Shown here: piece after piece, positions 32,801 through 40,745 of the stretch
How positions within the stretch are numbered: the stretch's first letter is position 1
Layout of the letters: every line of letters starts with the position of its first letter
Assembly: GCF_002879865.1 (NCBI RefSeq)
Contig: NZ_PNXY01000026.1
Location: 1 to 64,000, forward strand
Length of the DNA: 64,000 nt
Source: Paraburkholderia rhynchosiae
Lineage (GTDB): Bacteria > Pseudomonadota > Gammaproteobacteria > Burkholderiales > Burkholderiaceae
Direction: 5' to 3'
Position numbers and translations under genes: made by a program
Notes under the pieces: model-generated
The model's database searches: none
Told to the model about the DNA's origin: nothing
The model's input: the letters and a program-made list of their open reading frames with translations, nothing else

Positions 32801-33436
32801 TCAATGTCGAATATTTTTTGATCGCTTTTCCCCGATTCTTCGCGCCGCACGTTGGTCCTCGGTACGTGTGGCGAGGTGGCTCTCTGCGTCCTTCTGGGCT
32901 CTCTCGGCCGTCTCGCGGATGCTCTGCATCGCGGTTGAGGACTTCACCGCCTCGTCTTTATTCGGAGGAGTAATAGTGCCACCAACCGAGGGTTTTAGCT
33001 GAGAAAAAAGTACCCGCACGGCATCAAATGCTTCGCGTGGTACGTTGTCCGCGTAAGCCTTATGGATTGCGGCGATCGCCTCGGACACGTACTCGGGCAG
33101 CGCCTGTTCTGCGGCCATTTTTTCAACGGCTCGCCGGTCCTGTCGATGCTGCTTCGCCTCGACGAGTGTCACGTTGCCTGCACTATCGGTGAGAACGATA
33201 TCCGCGATGAACTTCGGCGGCCGCCCGGTCATTAGCCAGTCAGTTGTGACGCCGAACTCGATAGCCAGCTTTGACAGCGTGCCCAGTTCAGGCAGCGATT
33301 TCTTCCCGAGAATACGGTTGATGGTGGGCTGCGGAACGCCCGTCTTTTTGCCGAGCGCGCTTTGTCCGCCGCGTCCACGGTAAAGCGGATGGGCCTGCAT
33401 AAGCTCGTTCAGTCGGTCGCCAACGTCTTCTTTCAT
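32801..33436 (-). CDS. CI-like phage repressor (XRE helix-turn-helix), no S24 domain
   Basis: 211 residues from ATG 33436. The N-terminal 70 residues are an XRE-type HTH (SALGKKTGVPQPTINRILGKK, LGTLSKLAIEFGVTTDWLM). The C-terminal half lacks the Ser-Lys peptidase motifs of LexA/CI S24 repressors. It has a DIVLTDSAGNVTLVEAK strand pair and helices. It should bind the shared operators at both early promoters to hold lysogeny. Induction by self-cleavage is not expected. It is divergent from the Cro-like gene. Confidence 0.82.
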   Translation of the reverse strand: MKEDVGDRLNELMQAHPLYRGRGGQSALGKKTGVPQPTINRILGKKSLPELGTLSKLAIEFGVTTDWLMTGRPPKFIADIVLTDSAGNVTLVEAKQHRQDRRAVEKMAAEQALPEYVSEAIAAIHKAYADNVPREAFDAVRVLFSQLKPSVGGTITPPNKDEAVKSSTAMQSIRETAERAQKDAESHLATRTEDQRAARRIGEKRSKNIRH

Positions 33437-33443
33437 GGTCCCA

Positions 33444-33472
33444 ACTATGCAAGCGTGAATAGGGCGGGTCAA
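33444..33472 (-). promoter_or_regulatory. Repressor maintenance promoter (PRM-like)
   Basis: On the minus strand, TTGACC (33467-33472) and CATAGT (33444-33449) are separated by 17 bases, 8 bp before the repressor ATG. It lies back to back with PR. Confidence 0.65.
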
Positions 33473-33478
33473 AGTTCG

Positions 33479-33519
33479 ATTCATTCGCGCATTGACAAAT
33501 ATTCGTTCGCGTATAGAAT
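33479..33519 (+). promoter_or_regulatory. Rightward early promoter (PR) with operator
   Basis: TTGACA (33492-33497) and TAGAAT (33514-33519) have a 16-base spacer, 9 bases before the Cro-like ATG. The 19-bp operator copy (33479-33497) covers the -35. A TTCGTTCGCG element in the spacer may be a second half-site. Confidence 0.75.
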
Positions 33520-33527
33520 TGGCATTC

Positions 33528-33743
33528 ATGAACACGCTAACTCCCTCCCAGCTGCTCGCCGAGATCAAGGCTTTGACCAAGCTCGGCGAAAAGGCTATTG
33601 GCGACCGGATCGGCTGTTCGCAGCCGACGGTCAATCGAATCCTCAACGGTCAGTCCGACTGCAAGTCGAGCACGCTGATGGCCATCCTGCAGTGGCGTGA
33701 GGAATTGCGCGCAGTACAGAACTCCGGCGAGACGGTGGCCTGA
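33528..33743 (+). CDS. Cro-like helix-turn-helix protein
   Basis: 71 residues from ATG 33528. HTH: TKLGEKAIGDRIGCSQPTVN then RILNGQ. It resembles the repressor's own recognition helix (PQPTINRILGKK), as expected for Cro and CI reading the same site. Almost no leader lies between promoter and ATG, so it may be leaderless or poorly translated. Confidence 0.8.
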   Translation: MNTLTPSQLLAEIKALTKLGEKAIGDRIGCSQPTVNRILNGQSDCKSSTLMAILQWREELRAVQNSGETVA

Positions 33744-33799
33744 ATGCCTACCGTCCGCCATCTGACGGTCCCCTCGCGTTCCCCCGGACGCGTGGTTTT

Positions 33800-33826
33800 G
33801 CCCGTCCTTCGGGACGGGCTTTTTTA
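33800..33826 (+). terminator. Terminator after the Cro-like gene
   Basis: CCCGTCC (33801-33807), loop TTCG, GGACGGG (33812-33818), then C and TTTTTT. It is the counterpart of lambda tR1 and would limit early transcription. A further hairpin (CGCCCT/AGGGCG) lies close downstream. The rest of 33744-33963 holds no gene. Confidence 0.85.
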
Positions 33827-33963
33827 TTCCTGATCCGGTCGCCCTGACGTAGGGCGGCCGGTAATTACAAAACTGGTGGGCGAATAGATCGGAAGTCATC
33901 GACGTTTGCTCGCTGAGTACAGGACCTCATGGTCCATTTTTTTCGGCGGTGGGGGATAACCAA

Positions 33964-34392
33964 GTGAGTTCAAGTCTTTTTCGACCGGTTGAAGATCAGC
34001 AGGAGTTGGCCCTTACCAGGAAGCCCGAAATGATCACCATGCCGATCGAGATCATCCGGTCAAAACGCACTGCTGGCGCGGCTTTCACGCTCGCGTGCGA
34101 TGCGAGTGGTCTGGAAGACAAGGAGGTTGCGATGCCATTGAAGATCGATGCCGGCACGTTCTCCAAAATAAAGAAAGGCATGGCGACGCTGAATGCCGAT
34201 CTTCTGCGCGACTTTTGTCAGGTCGTGGGAAACACGATCTACGCCGAGTGGCTGGCGTATCAGATTGGTTGCACGCTGGTGATGATCCAGACGGAGGCAG
34301 AGCGCATCGCTACCGAAGAGCGCGCGCGCCGAGAGGAAGCCGAACGCGAGAACAGGCTTCTGCGCCAGCTCCTGCAGGGGAAGGCAGCGTGA
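33964..34392 (+). CDS. Phage regulatory DNA-binding protein (CII position)
   Basis: 142 residues from GTG 33964, seven bases after GGGGGA. The middle has an HTH-like stretch (FTLACDASGLEDKEVAMPLKI, DAGTFSKIKKGMATL), and the C-terminus is a coiled coil (AERIATEERARREEAEREN). It lies where lambda has cII, after Cro and a terminator. The name rests on position and fold, not on a clear CII match. Confidence 0.6.
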   Translation: MSSSLFRPVEDQQELALTRKPEMITMPIEIIRSKRTAGAAFTLACDASGLEDKEVAMPLKIDAGTFSKIKKGMATLNADLLRDFCQVVGNTIYAEWLAYQIGCTLVMIQTEAERIATEERARREEAERENRLLRQLLQGKAA

Positions 34393-34661
34393 ACGCGCCG
34401 AATTCTTGGAATCCGCGTTTCGTCGCTTATGCGCGCTCGCGTGGCATGACGCCCGATGAGGTGGTCGAGGCCGATCGCACCACTTTTCCTGGTGGTTGCA
34501 TGGCGGGGTACATCGTGTGGAACAGCCGGCACATCTCGGCATATCTCACCGAAACGAAGCTCGACCGCAACAACCTGATTCTCTTTCCTGATCAATACAC
34601 CGAATGGCTCGCGCGGCGGTATGCGCGGGGCCAGCTCGCATTGGCGCTGGAGGCCTCGTGA
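34389..34661 (+). CDS. Hypothetical phage protein
   Basis: 90 residues, GTG start in a GTGA overlap. Features: WNPRFVAYARSRGMTPDEVV, then FMAGYIVWNS-like and YTEWLARRYARG. No family recognised. Confidence 0.65.
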   Translation: MNAPNSWNPRFVAYARSRGMTPDEVVEADRTTFPGGCMAGYIVWNSRHISAYLTETKLDRNNLILFPDQYTEWLARRYARGQLALALEAS

Positions 34662-34915
34662 AACACGAAGAAATTGTCGCCCTGGCATTCTCGATCGCTG
34701 ATGAGTCGATGGTCGAACTGATCAGGGCGCATGCAGTTTCACTTGAGCCGAATCTGTTCGGCCTCGTCGATGAGAACTGCCACGAAGTCGCTGCTCTCGA
34801 TATTGCCGACCCAGCCATTCAGGAAGCTTTCGAATGGCTCTCGCTACGTGGTATGGCTGAACTGGCGACCGACGAACGGGGTGAGGTGATTCGATTGAAA
34901 TTGGATGCGTCATGA
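34658..34915 (+). CDS. Hypothetical phage protein
   Basis: 85 residues, GTG start in a GTGA overlap. Acidic; ends with a winged-helix-like stretch (FEWLSLRGMAELATDERGEV). No family recognised. Confidence 0.65.
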   Translation: MKHEEIVALAFSIADESMVELIRAHAVSLEPNLFGLVDENCHEVAALDIADPAIQEAFEWLSLRGMAELATDERGEVIRLKLDAS

Positions 34916-35664
34916 GCGCAACCAAATCACGTTACCCACGCCCGTCCAACGACGAACTCGCGCGGCTCTATACCGAACTCGGCCTTTCATGCCCGGATAT
35001 CGGCTGGTTGTACGACCGCGATGCGTCGACCGTCCGCGGGTGGCTGGTCGCGGCCGACATCTCCACGCGGCCTCGCGGATCTAACGCTGCGGTGCACTTC
35101 CGTAAGGGCGAGCGCAGCGCGTTCGCCGGCCGTCGCCACTCGCCCGAGAGCATCGCGCGGGTGCGCGCCGCGTCTATCGCGCGCGGCGCAGTTCCGTACC
35201 TTCGCAATGGGCAGCATTGGCTGAAGGGGTCACTTCCTGAAGCAAACCCCAATTGGGCAGGTGGTGCGACGCCTGAGCGTCAGGAGTTCTACCGCTCGGC
35301 GGAATGGAAGGTAGTGGTGCGCTACGTTTGGGCGCGCGATAACGCGTGCTGCCGAAACTGCGGTAAGGATTGGCGAACGGTCGACCGCTCCACCGAGCAG
35401 ACATTCCATATTCACCACGTCTGGAGTTTCCAGATTTCGGCCCTGCGCGCAAACCCGGCAATCCTGGTGCTGCTCTGCCGCCAGTGTCATCTGTGGGTTC
35501 ACAGCAACGCGAATGTGACTCGCGCGTGGCTCCCTCAAGAGCCTGACTCACCCAATTTCCCCGACTTGGATGGAATCGACAAGATCGCTGATTTAGAAGC
35601 GGCCGAACTCGAGATGTCCACGCCGACCCTGTTCGACTTTGAAGGCATGGGAGCCGCGGCATGA
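34912..35664 (+). CDS. HNH endonuclease
   Basis: 250 residues. The N-terminal part has an HTH (ELARLYTELGLSCPDIGWLY, DASTVRGWL) and a NUMOD-like basic stretch (GRRHSPESIARVRAA). The C-terminal nuclease has CRNCGKDW, FHIHHVWSF and LLCRQCHLWVHS: two zinc Cys pairs and the HH...H catalytic set. It probably cuts or nicks DNA as a free-standing homing enzyme. It overlaps neighbours at ATGA on both sides. Confidence 0.85.
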   Translation: MSATKSRYPRPSNDELARLYTELGLSCPDIGWLYDRDASTVRGWLVAADISTRPRGSNAAVHFRKGERSAFAGRRHSPESIARVRAASIARGAVPYLRNGQHWLKGSLPEANPNWAGGATPERQEFYRSAEWKVVVRYVWARDNACCRNCGKDWRTVDRSTEQTFHIHHVWSFQISALRANPAILVLLCRQCHLWVHSNANVTRAWLPQEPDSPNFPDLDGIDKIADLEAAELEMSTPTLFDFEGMGAAA

Positions 35665-35849
35665 ACCATCCACTCCCTTTTCCTGAAGATCACCGGCTCT
35701 TCGAGATTCACGAGCTCGGCGCCCGTATGACTGTGGCCGAGACGAAAGATGCGCGCGTCTGGTTATGGGGCGAACTCCGCGGAAAGATCGATGAATATCT
35801 GCGCGACGTCACAGCTACGGCGGGCGTCGGCAAGGGAGTCAACCGGTAA
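35661..35849 (+). CDS. Hypothetical small protein
   Basis: 62 residues between two HNH genes, overlapping both (ATGA and TAATG). Features: LFEIHELGARMTVAETKDAR and WLWGELRGKIDEYLRD. No family recognised. Confidence 0.6.
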   Translation: MNHPLPFPEDHRLFEIHELGARMTVAETKDARVWLWGELRGKIDEYLRDVTATAGVGKGVNR

Positions 35850-36127
35850 TGCCAAGAAAGTCAGGCGTTCCCATGTCGCTGCGTCGTCGCGTGTTTCGCG
35901 ATGCCGGCTATCGCTGCGCTGATTGCAGCATTGTCGGGTGGGAAAAACGGTTCCCGCGCGGCGGATACGGCTACTACACGCCGATTGAAGGCGTCTATTT
36001 AAGCATTGACCACATTTACCCTAGGTCTCTGGGTGGAAGCAGTTCGCGCGTCAATTTGCGTGTCCTGTGTACTCGCTGCAATACAAAGAAGGGCAGCAAA
36101 GTCTTGGGAGTCTGTAATGGCCGGTGA
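35849..36127 (+). CDS. Small HNH endonuclease
   Basis: 92 residues: CADCSIVGWE (zinc pair 1), LSIDHIYPRSLGGSSSRVNL (DH of the HNH) and VLCTRCNTKKGSK (zinc pair 2 and final residue). A stand-alone HNH domain. It overlaps the replication gene start by 11 bases. Confidence 0.85.
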   Translation: MPRKSGVPMSLRRRVFRDAGYRCADCSIVGWEKRFPRGGYGYYTPIEGVYLSIDHIYPRSLGGSSSRVNLRVLCTRCNTKKGSKVLGVCNGR

Positions 36128-36932
36128 GTGGATCAAGATGCGCCACGATCTCGTAGACGACCCTGCGGTAGTGCTCATTGCGAGCAGGACCGGCATCGAC
36201 GAATACGGCGTCGTCGGACGCCTACAGAAGCTCTGGAGTTGGGCCGATCGCCACACTGTCGACGGTAACGCTATGAGCGTTACACGTTCGTGGATTGATC
36301 GTTACGTTTCGTGTCCTGGCTTCGCCGATGCGATGTTCGAGGCCGATTGGCTGGAAGGCGACGACGGCGCCATCGATATTCCAAAATTTGAGGTGCACAA
36401 CGGCGAAAGCGCCAAGAAACGGGCTCTCGGCAATAAACGTGTCGCTTTGTCACGCAGCAAGCAACGAGACGGTAACGCTGAAGGTAACGCAGATGGTAAC
36501 TCTGAAAGTAACGCACATAGCGTTACAAAAAGCGTTACCAGAGAAGAGAAGAATAAGAACAGTAAACAACCCCCCATACCCCCCAAGGGGGGCGAAATCG
36601 TTGAAACGAAAAAACGACCGATCATCGCGTTGAAGACGTTCCTCGAGCAGTGCAAGGAAAAAAGCGAGAAGCCGATTCTGGAAGCCGATACGGTTTTTGA
36701 CTACGCCGCGAAGACTGGCATTCCGGACGAGTTCTTGCGCCTGCACTGGCTGGAGTTCAAAGCCCGGTACTGCGAAGAGGGTGCCAAGCGCTACAAGGAC
36801 TGGCGGACGGTCTTCCGGAAGTCTGTCCGAGGCAACTGGTTCAAGCTCTGGTGGATCGGTGCGGACGGCGCATGCGCGCTGACGACGGTCGGTGAGCAGG
36901 CTAAGCGTGCGCACGGGAGGGACGCGGCATGA
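36117..36932 (+). CDS. O-like phage replication initiation protein
   Basis: 271 residues from ATG 36117 behind GGGAG. The N-terminal domain (MAGEWIKMRHDLVDDPAVV, GVVGRLQKLWSWADRHT, YVSCPGFADAMFEADWL) is a replisome-organiser winged helix. A linker rich in GNA/GNS codes by tandem GGTAAC units (about 36470-36510). The C-terminal half (FLEQCKEKSEKPILEADTVF) resembles DnaB-interacting domains. It should bind the phage origin, often within its own gene (the GGTAAC/GTTACC repeats are candidates), and load DnaB. Confidence 0.8.
   Translation: MAGEWIKMRHDLVDDPAVVLIASRTGIDEYGVVGRLQKLWSWADRHTVDGNAMSVTRSWIDRYVSCPGFADAMFEADWLEGDDGAIDIPKFEVHNGESAKKRALGNKRVALSRSKQRDGNAEGNADGNSESNAHSVTKSVTREEKNKNSKQPPIPPKGGEIVETKKRPIIALKTFLEQCKEKSEKPILEADTVFDYAAKTGIPDEFLRLHWLEFKARYCEEGAKRYKDWRTVFRKSVRGNWFKLWWIGADGACALTTVGEQAKRAHGRDAA
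36267..36538. repeat. GTAACG/CGTTAC repeats inside the replication gene (possible origin)
   Basis: Many copies of the hexamer GTAACG or its complement CGTTAC and relatives lie here (near 36267, 36279, 36302, 36472, 36484, 36496, 36508, 36523 and 36533). Lambda-type origins are iterons within the O gene. The repeats are seen directly; origin function is inference. Confidence 0.45.
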
Positions 36933-38320
36933 ACGCCCCCGACGAATTTCCGAACGAGCACATCCGTGAAGTACCGCATTCGGTCGAGATGGAGCAGTCC
37001 GTTCTGGGCGCCCTGCTGCTCAACAACGAAGCGATCGACATGCTCGGCGGACTTCGCTCTGAGCACTTCTTTCGCTACGAGCACCGCCTGCTGTTCGAGA
37101 CGATCCAGAAAATGATCGTGGCCGGTCGCACGGCCGACGTCGTCACGGTCTACGAGCACTTGCAGACGGCCGGTCACGTCGACCGCACTGGCGGATTGCC
37201 GTACCTCAATGCGCTGGCGAACAACACGCCCGGGTCTGCAAACGTCGCGCGCTACGCGCAGATCGTGATCGACCGTTGGAAGCTGCGCGGAATTTTGGCC
37301 GCCGCCGATGAGATCGGTTCGATGGCCTACAACCGGAACGGCATGGAAGTGTCGGAGATCATCGCGCTGGCCCAGTCGAAGTTCGAGCCGCTGGCCGAAT
37401 CTCGCGCGAGCGAGCCCCGGTTCATCGGCGAATACCTGGCGCCGGTGGTCGAGGAGATCGATGAACAGTCCCACGGCGCGCCGTCGAAAGCGATTCCCAC
37501 GGGATTCCGCGATCTGGACTGGCGGCTCGACGGCGGCATGAACGATGGCGAACTCTTCATCCTCGCCGGGCGGCCGTCGATGGGGAAAACGGCCCTTGCC
37601 ATGGCGATCGCGATGTACGTCGCCGAGTGCAAGGGGACGGTGCTGGTCTTCTCCATGGAAATGCCGGGCAAGCAACTCACGCAGCGCGGCATCTCGCTTC
37701 AAGGCGGCATCCCCCTGCCGCGGATCAAGAACGGTTCGAAGATGACCGACGAGGACTGGCCACGCCTCACGAGCGCCGTCGCCGGACTCGCGGAGATGCC
37801 TCTGCTGCTCGACGAGAGTGCTGGCCTGTCGCTGGCCGAGATCACGAGCCGTGCGCGCGCCGCAAAGCGTAAGCATGGCCTGAAGTTGATCGTCGTGGAC
37901 TACCTGCAGCTCATGACAGGCGGCGAAGGAGAAGGGCGCACGCAGCAGGTTGGCTCGTACTCGCGCGGCCTGAAGAGCCTGGCCAAGAACCTCGGCGTTC
38001 CGGTCATTGCACTTGCGCAGCTGAACCGCGGACTCGAGGCGCGCCCGAACAAGCGGCCGCTAATGTCGGATCTTCGGGACTCAGGTGAGATCGAGCAGGA
38101 CGCCGACACGATTCTCTTCCTGTACCGCGACGAGGTCTACAACCCCGACTCACCCGACAAGGGCGTCGCGGAAGTGATCATCGGCAAGCAGCGTAACGGC
38201 GCGCTCGGCGTCGCGCATCTCGCGTTCATCGGCGAGCACGCCAAGTTCGGCGATCTGCAGGGCGGCTACATCCCGGTGCCGCGCACCAAACCACGCCAGC
38301 AAAGAGGCTTTGAAGAATGA
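36929..38320 (+). CDS. dnaB: Replicative DNA helicase (DnaB family)
   Basis: 463 residues. N-domain PHSVEMEQSVLGALLLNNEAID; RecA-like domain with Walker A GRPSMGKTA (about 213-221), Walker B LKLIVVDYLQLM, and ALAQLNRGLEARPNKRPLMSDLRDSGEIEQDAD. It unwinds DNA 5' to 3' as a hexamer. The phage carries its own copy, overlapped by 4 bases with the O-like gene, so the two load together. It is a phage gene and not the host dnaB. Confidence 0.95.
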   Translation: MNAPDEFPNEHIREVPHSVEMEQSVLGALLLNNEAIDMLGGLRSEHFFRYEHRLLFETIQKMIVAGRTADVVTVYEHLQTAGHVDRTGGLPYLNALANNTPGSANVARYAQIVIDRWKLRGILAAADEIGSMAYNRNGMEVSEIIALAQSKFEPLAESRASEPRFIGEYLAPVVEEIDEQSHGAPSKAIPTGFRDLDWRLDGGMNDGELFILAGRPSMGKTALAMAIAMYVAECKGTVLVFSMEMPGKQLTQRGISLQGGIPLPRIKNGSKMTDEDWPRLTSAVAGLAEMPLLLDESAGLSLAEITSRARAAKRKHGLKLIVVDYLQLMTGGEGEGRTQQVGSYSRGLKSLAKNLGVPVIALAQLNRGLEARPNKRPLMSDLRDSGEIEQDADTILFLYRDEVYNPDSPDKGVAEVIIGKQRNGALGVAHLAFIGEHAKFGDLQGGYIPVPRTKPRQQRGFEE

Positions 38321-38859
38321 GCGCGATCCAGACGGAATTCGACATGCCGGCGATTGAGCCGGTGCACGTCGCGAGCGGGGCGCGAAACATCCTCGCGCTC
38401 GATATCGGTACGCAATGCGGCTGGTCGCTGAAGAACGGTGATGCGCGCGTGCGCAGCGGAAGTGTCTCTTTCGCGGCGCGGGCCCGCGACAACGCCGGAC
38501 AACGGTGGCTGAAATTTACGGCGCACCTGTCGGCGTTGAAGCGCGAGGTCGGTGAACTGCATGCGATCTACTACGAAGAGGTGATGGCGCACGGCACGCG
38601 CGATAACCCGAACGTGATCGCGGCGCACGTGTATGGCGGCTTCCTCGCGCAGTTGGAGATCTTTTGCGACGTGAACCGGATCCGCCTGGTGCCGGTGAGT
38701 GTCGGCACGATCAAGAAAAGCTTCACTGGCAACGGCCGCGCGAACAAGGAACAGATGCTCGCCGAGGCGCGGCGTCGCGGGTTCCGGCCAGCGGATGACA
38801 ACGAGGCGGACAGTCTCGCGATCCTTCATTACGCGATCGAAAAGGAGTGCGGGTCATGA
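38317..38859 (+). CDS. RuvC-like Holliday junction resolvase
   Basis: 180 residues. First catalytic Asp29 in ILALDIGTQCGW; Glu in AIYYEEVMAHG; C-terminal acidic pair in ADDNEADSLAIL. This is the RNase H-like D-E-D-D set of RuvC-type resolvases. It resolves recombination or branched packaging substrates. Overlaps neighbours at ATGA. Confidence 0.85.
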   Translation: MSAIQTEFDMPAIEPVHVASGARNILALDIGTQCGWSLKNGDARVRSGSVSFAARARDNAGQRWLKFTAHLSALKREVGELHAIYYEEVMAHGTRDNPNVIAAHVYGGFLAQLEIFCDVNRIRLVPVSVGTIKKSFTGNGRANKEQMLAEARRRGFRPADDNEADSLAILHYAIEKECGS

Positions 38860-39419
38860 GCGGTGGAAAACCATGGATGACATGGGAAGCGCGGATTGTC
38901 TGGGAGATGTGGCCCAACGGGGCGAGTCTCGAGGATATCGCTGCTCGATTGCCAGGCCGATCAACCGATGCAATCGCGGAGTTCCGGGACAAAAACCATA
39001 TGCGACGCAAACCCGGTTGCTTCGCTCTGCCGCACCAACGGGTCGCGCGCGATCGGATGAATTCCGCGATCAAATTGAGCGAGAACGGCCTGACGATTAA
39101 CGAAATCGTCGAAAAAGCAAAGGTCAGCAAGTGCACGGTGTTGGACTTCGTAAAAGAGATGCACGGCAACGGCTTGTACGTCGCTGGTTATCGCAAGACC
39201 ACCCGCAAGCCTGCCGCGCTCTGGAAGCTCGGCAATCTACCGGACGCTTCCTACCCGTACCAGAAAGTTGTCGGCCCGCGCACAGAAGCGCGTTTGCGGC
39301 GCGAGGTGAACCCTTTCCTGACTGCTGCAGGCTTCGTTCGGCCACCGCCGGTGAGCATGGTCGGTCGCGTCTATCAGCAGTCGATGAGCATCACTGACGA
39401 CGAGATGGAGGCAGCGTGA
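38856..39419 (+). CDS. Phage DNA-binding protein with two HTH regions
   Basis: 187 residues from ATG 38856 with AAGGAG upstream. HTH-like segments: WEMWPNGASLEDIAARLPGRS and LSENGLTINEIVEKAKVSKC. The C-terminal part is unassigned. It may regulate the replication operon; this is inferred. Confidence 0.65.
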   Translation: MSGGKPWMTWEARIVWEMWPNGASLEDIAARLPGRSTDAIAEFRDKNHMRRKPGCFALPHQRVARDRMNSAIKLSENGLTINEIVEKAKVSKCTVLDFVKEMHGNGLYVAGYRKTTRKPAALWKLGNLPDASYPYQKVVGPRTEARLRREVNPFLTAAGFVRPPPVSMVGRVYQQSMSITDDEMEAA

Positions 39420-39595
39420 AGCGAATCACAAAAGACATGGTGAAGGCCGGCGGCTGGCGCTATTGCTGCGTCTGCCGGAAGCAGGGGCCGCGCGTGAAGG
39501 CGCATTGGGAACATGAAGGCCGCGAGTACTGCGACGAGCACAAGCCGTCAGGCTCGTCGAACGCTACCCACTCGACACGCGAGGTGCGGCTATGA
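39416..39595 (+). CDS. Zinc-ribbon-like small protein
   Basis: 59 residues from GTG 39416 (GTGA overlap) to TGA 39595. CCVCRKQGP and YCDEH give a likely Cys/His zinc site. The stop overlaps the next ATG. No family recognised. Confidence 0.6.
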   Translation: MKRITKDMVKAGGWRYCCVCRKQGPRVKAHWEHEGREYCDEHKPSGSSNATHSTREVRL

Positions 39596-39876
39596 ACTGC
39601 AGGAAGGGTGACATCGCCATTGTGGTCCGCCTGTTTCCTTGCATCGATGCGGTGAGGAAGGCGCTTGAGCGAGACGTTCTTGGTCGGGTCGTGCGGTGCG
39701 TCGAACTGGGCCCGGAGCACAACGGGATGCCGGTCTGGAAAATCGGCGAAATCATCCCTGTGGACATCGGGTTCATGCGCGTGAAGGTTGAAGCAATCGA
39801 AGACTGCCTTCTGCAGCCGATCCGTGGCGTTCCAGTGCCGGAAAAGGCAACTGATGACATCAAGGAGCCTGCGTGA
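39592..39876 (+). CDS. Hypothetical phage protein
   Basis: 94 residues, beta-rich (MNCRKGDIAIVVRLFPC, VWKIGEIIPVDIGF, RVKVEAIEDCLLQPI). Probably an SH3-like barrel. It precedes ninB with a GTGA overlap. Function unknown. Confidence 0.65.
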   Translation: MNCRKGDIAIVVRLFPCIDAVRKALERDVLGRVVRCVELGPEHNGMPVWKIGEIIPVDIGFMRVKVEAIEDCLLQPIRGVPVPEKATDDIKEPA

Positions 39877-40295
39877 GCGCGCGACTGTACCGCGAGTTCA
39901 CGATCAGCGGGCCTGCCGTCTGGCAACTCGTGAAGGAACTTATGCGCGAGCACGCCAAGGCGTTCATCGATCGCGGAACGCCGCTTCGGCTGATCGTCAC
40001 AACCGAAGAGCGCCGGCGCACGCCAGAGGCCAACGCCTTTTATTGGGGCGTCGTGCTGCGCGGGATCGCCGAGCAAGCCTGGGTGAACGGAAACCAATTC
40101 AGCGCGGACACGTGGCACGAGTACTACGCCGAGCAGTACTGCCCGCGCGTTGAAGTCACGTTGCCGACTGGAGAGATTTTCAGCCGGCGCAAATCGACGT
40201 CCGACATGAGCCAGAAAGAGTTCGCCGATTACGTGACGCGCGTGCAGTCGAACGCGGCCGCGGAGCATGGCGTTGAGTTCGAAGAAGCATTCTGA
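39873..40295 (+). CDS. NinB-like recombination protein
   Basis: 140 residues from GTG 39873. TTEERRRTPEANAFYWGVVL, WVNGNQFSADTWHEYYAEQY and STSDMSQKEFADYVTRVQ match the NinB family, single-strand DNA-binding proteins that help lambda-type recombination. It belongs to the nin-like region between replication and Q. Confidence 0.82.
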   Translation: MSARLYREFTISGPAVWQLVKELMREHAKAFIDRGTPLRLIVTTEERRRTPEANAFYWGVVLRGIAEQAWVNGNQFSADTWHEYYAEQYCPRVEVTLPTGEIFSRRKSTSDMSQKEFADYVTRVQSNAAAEHGVEFEEAF

Positions 40296-40307
40296 CCGAG
40301 GATCCCC

Positions 40308-40463
40308 ATGAAAGATGTTTTGTGGTTCTTGTTCGCGTGGGTCATGCCGACCGGCTCGACGCTGTACACCTATCACCGCACGGGAAAAGTGTGCGACGCC
40401 ATAGGTGTCTGGTTTTTCGTGACCATCGGTGTCCTGCTTGTGGCATCGGCTTGCTACAAATGA
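40308..40463 (+). CDS. Small membrane protein with two hydrophobic segments
   Basis: 51 residues from ATG 40308. Two hydrophobic stretches (VLWFLFAWVM and VWFFVTIGVLLVASA) flank a short basic loop. The stop overlaps a possible start of the next gene. It is too early in the genome to be a normal holin. Function unknown. Confidence 0.6.
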   Translation: MKDVLWFLFAWVMPTGSTLYTYHRTGKVCDAIGVWFFVTIGVLLVASACYK

Positions 40464-40477
40464 AGGACGATCTTGCT

Positions 40478-40744
40478 ATGAAGTTCTGCAAAGACTGCAA
40501 GCACTACCAGCCCGCGGGCGAACTGTGGAAGTTTGCAGTTGGCGATGCATGTCTCGCCCGTAGCGAGAGACAGGAATTCGACCCGGTAACTGGGAAGCAT
40601 CTGACCTATGCCGGCGAACCAAAGCACTTGCGTGCCAAGGATGGAGAGTGCGGGCCCGACGCGAAGTGGTTCGTCCCCGCAAATCTAGACGGACGGCTCG
40701 CGATGCTTGATGACGGGCCGATCGTTGGTCCGATGGAGGCCTGA
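40478..40744 (+). CDS. Zinc-binding hypothetical protein
   Basis: 88 residues from ATG 40478; an ATG at 40460 overlapping the previous stop would add six residues. CKDCKHYQPAGEL, then DACLARSE and GECGPDAKWF give a four-Cys zinc pattern. No function known. Confidence 0.65.
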   Translation: MKFCKDCKHYQPAGELWKFAVGDACLARSERQEFDPVTGKHLTYAGEPKHLRAKDGECGPDAKWFVPANLDGRLAMLDDGPIVGPMEA

Positions 40745-40745
40745 C

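Noticed and set aside
40308..40463. Holin
   Set aside because: It is small and has two hydrophobic parts, but it lies in the early nin-like region with no endolysin beside it.
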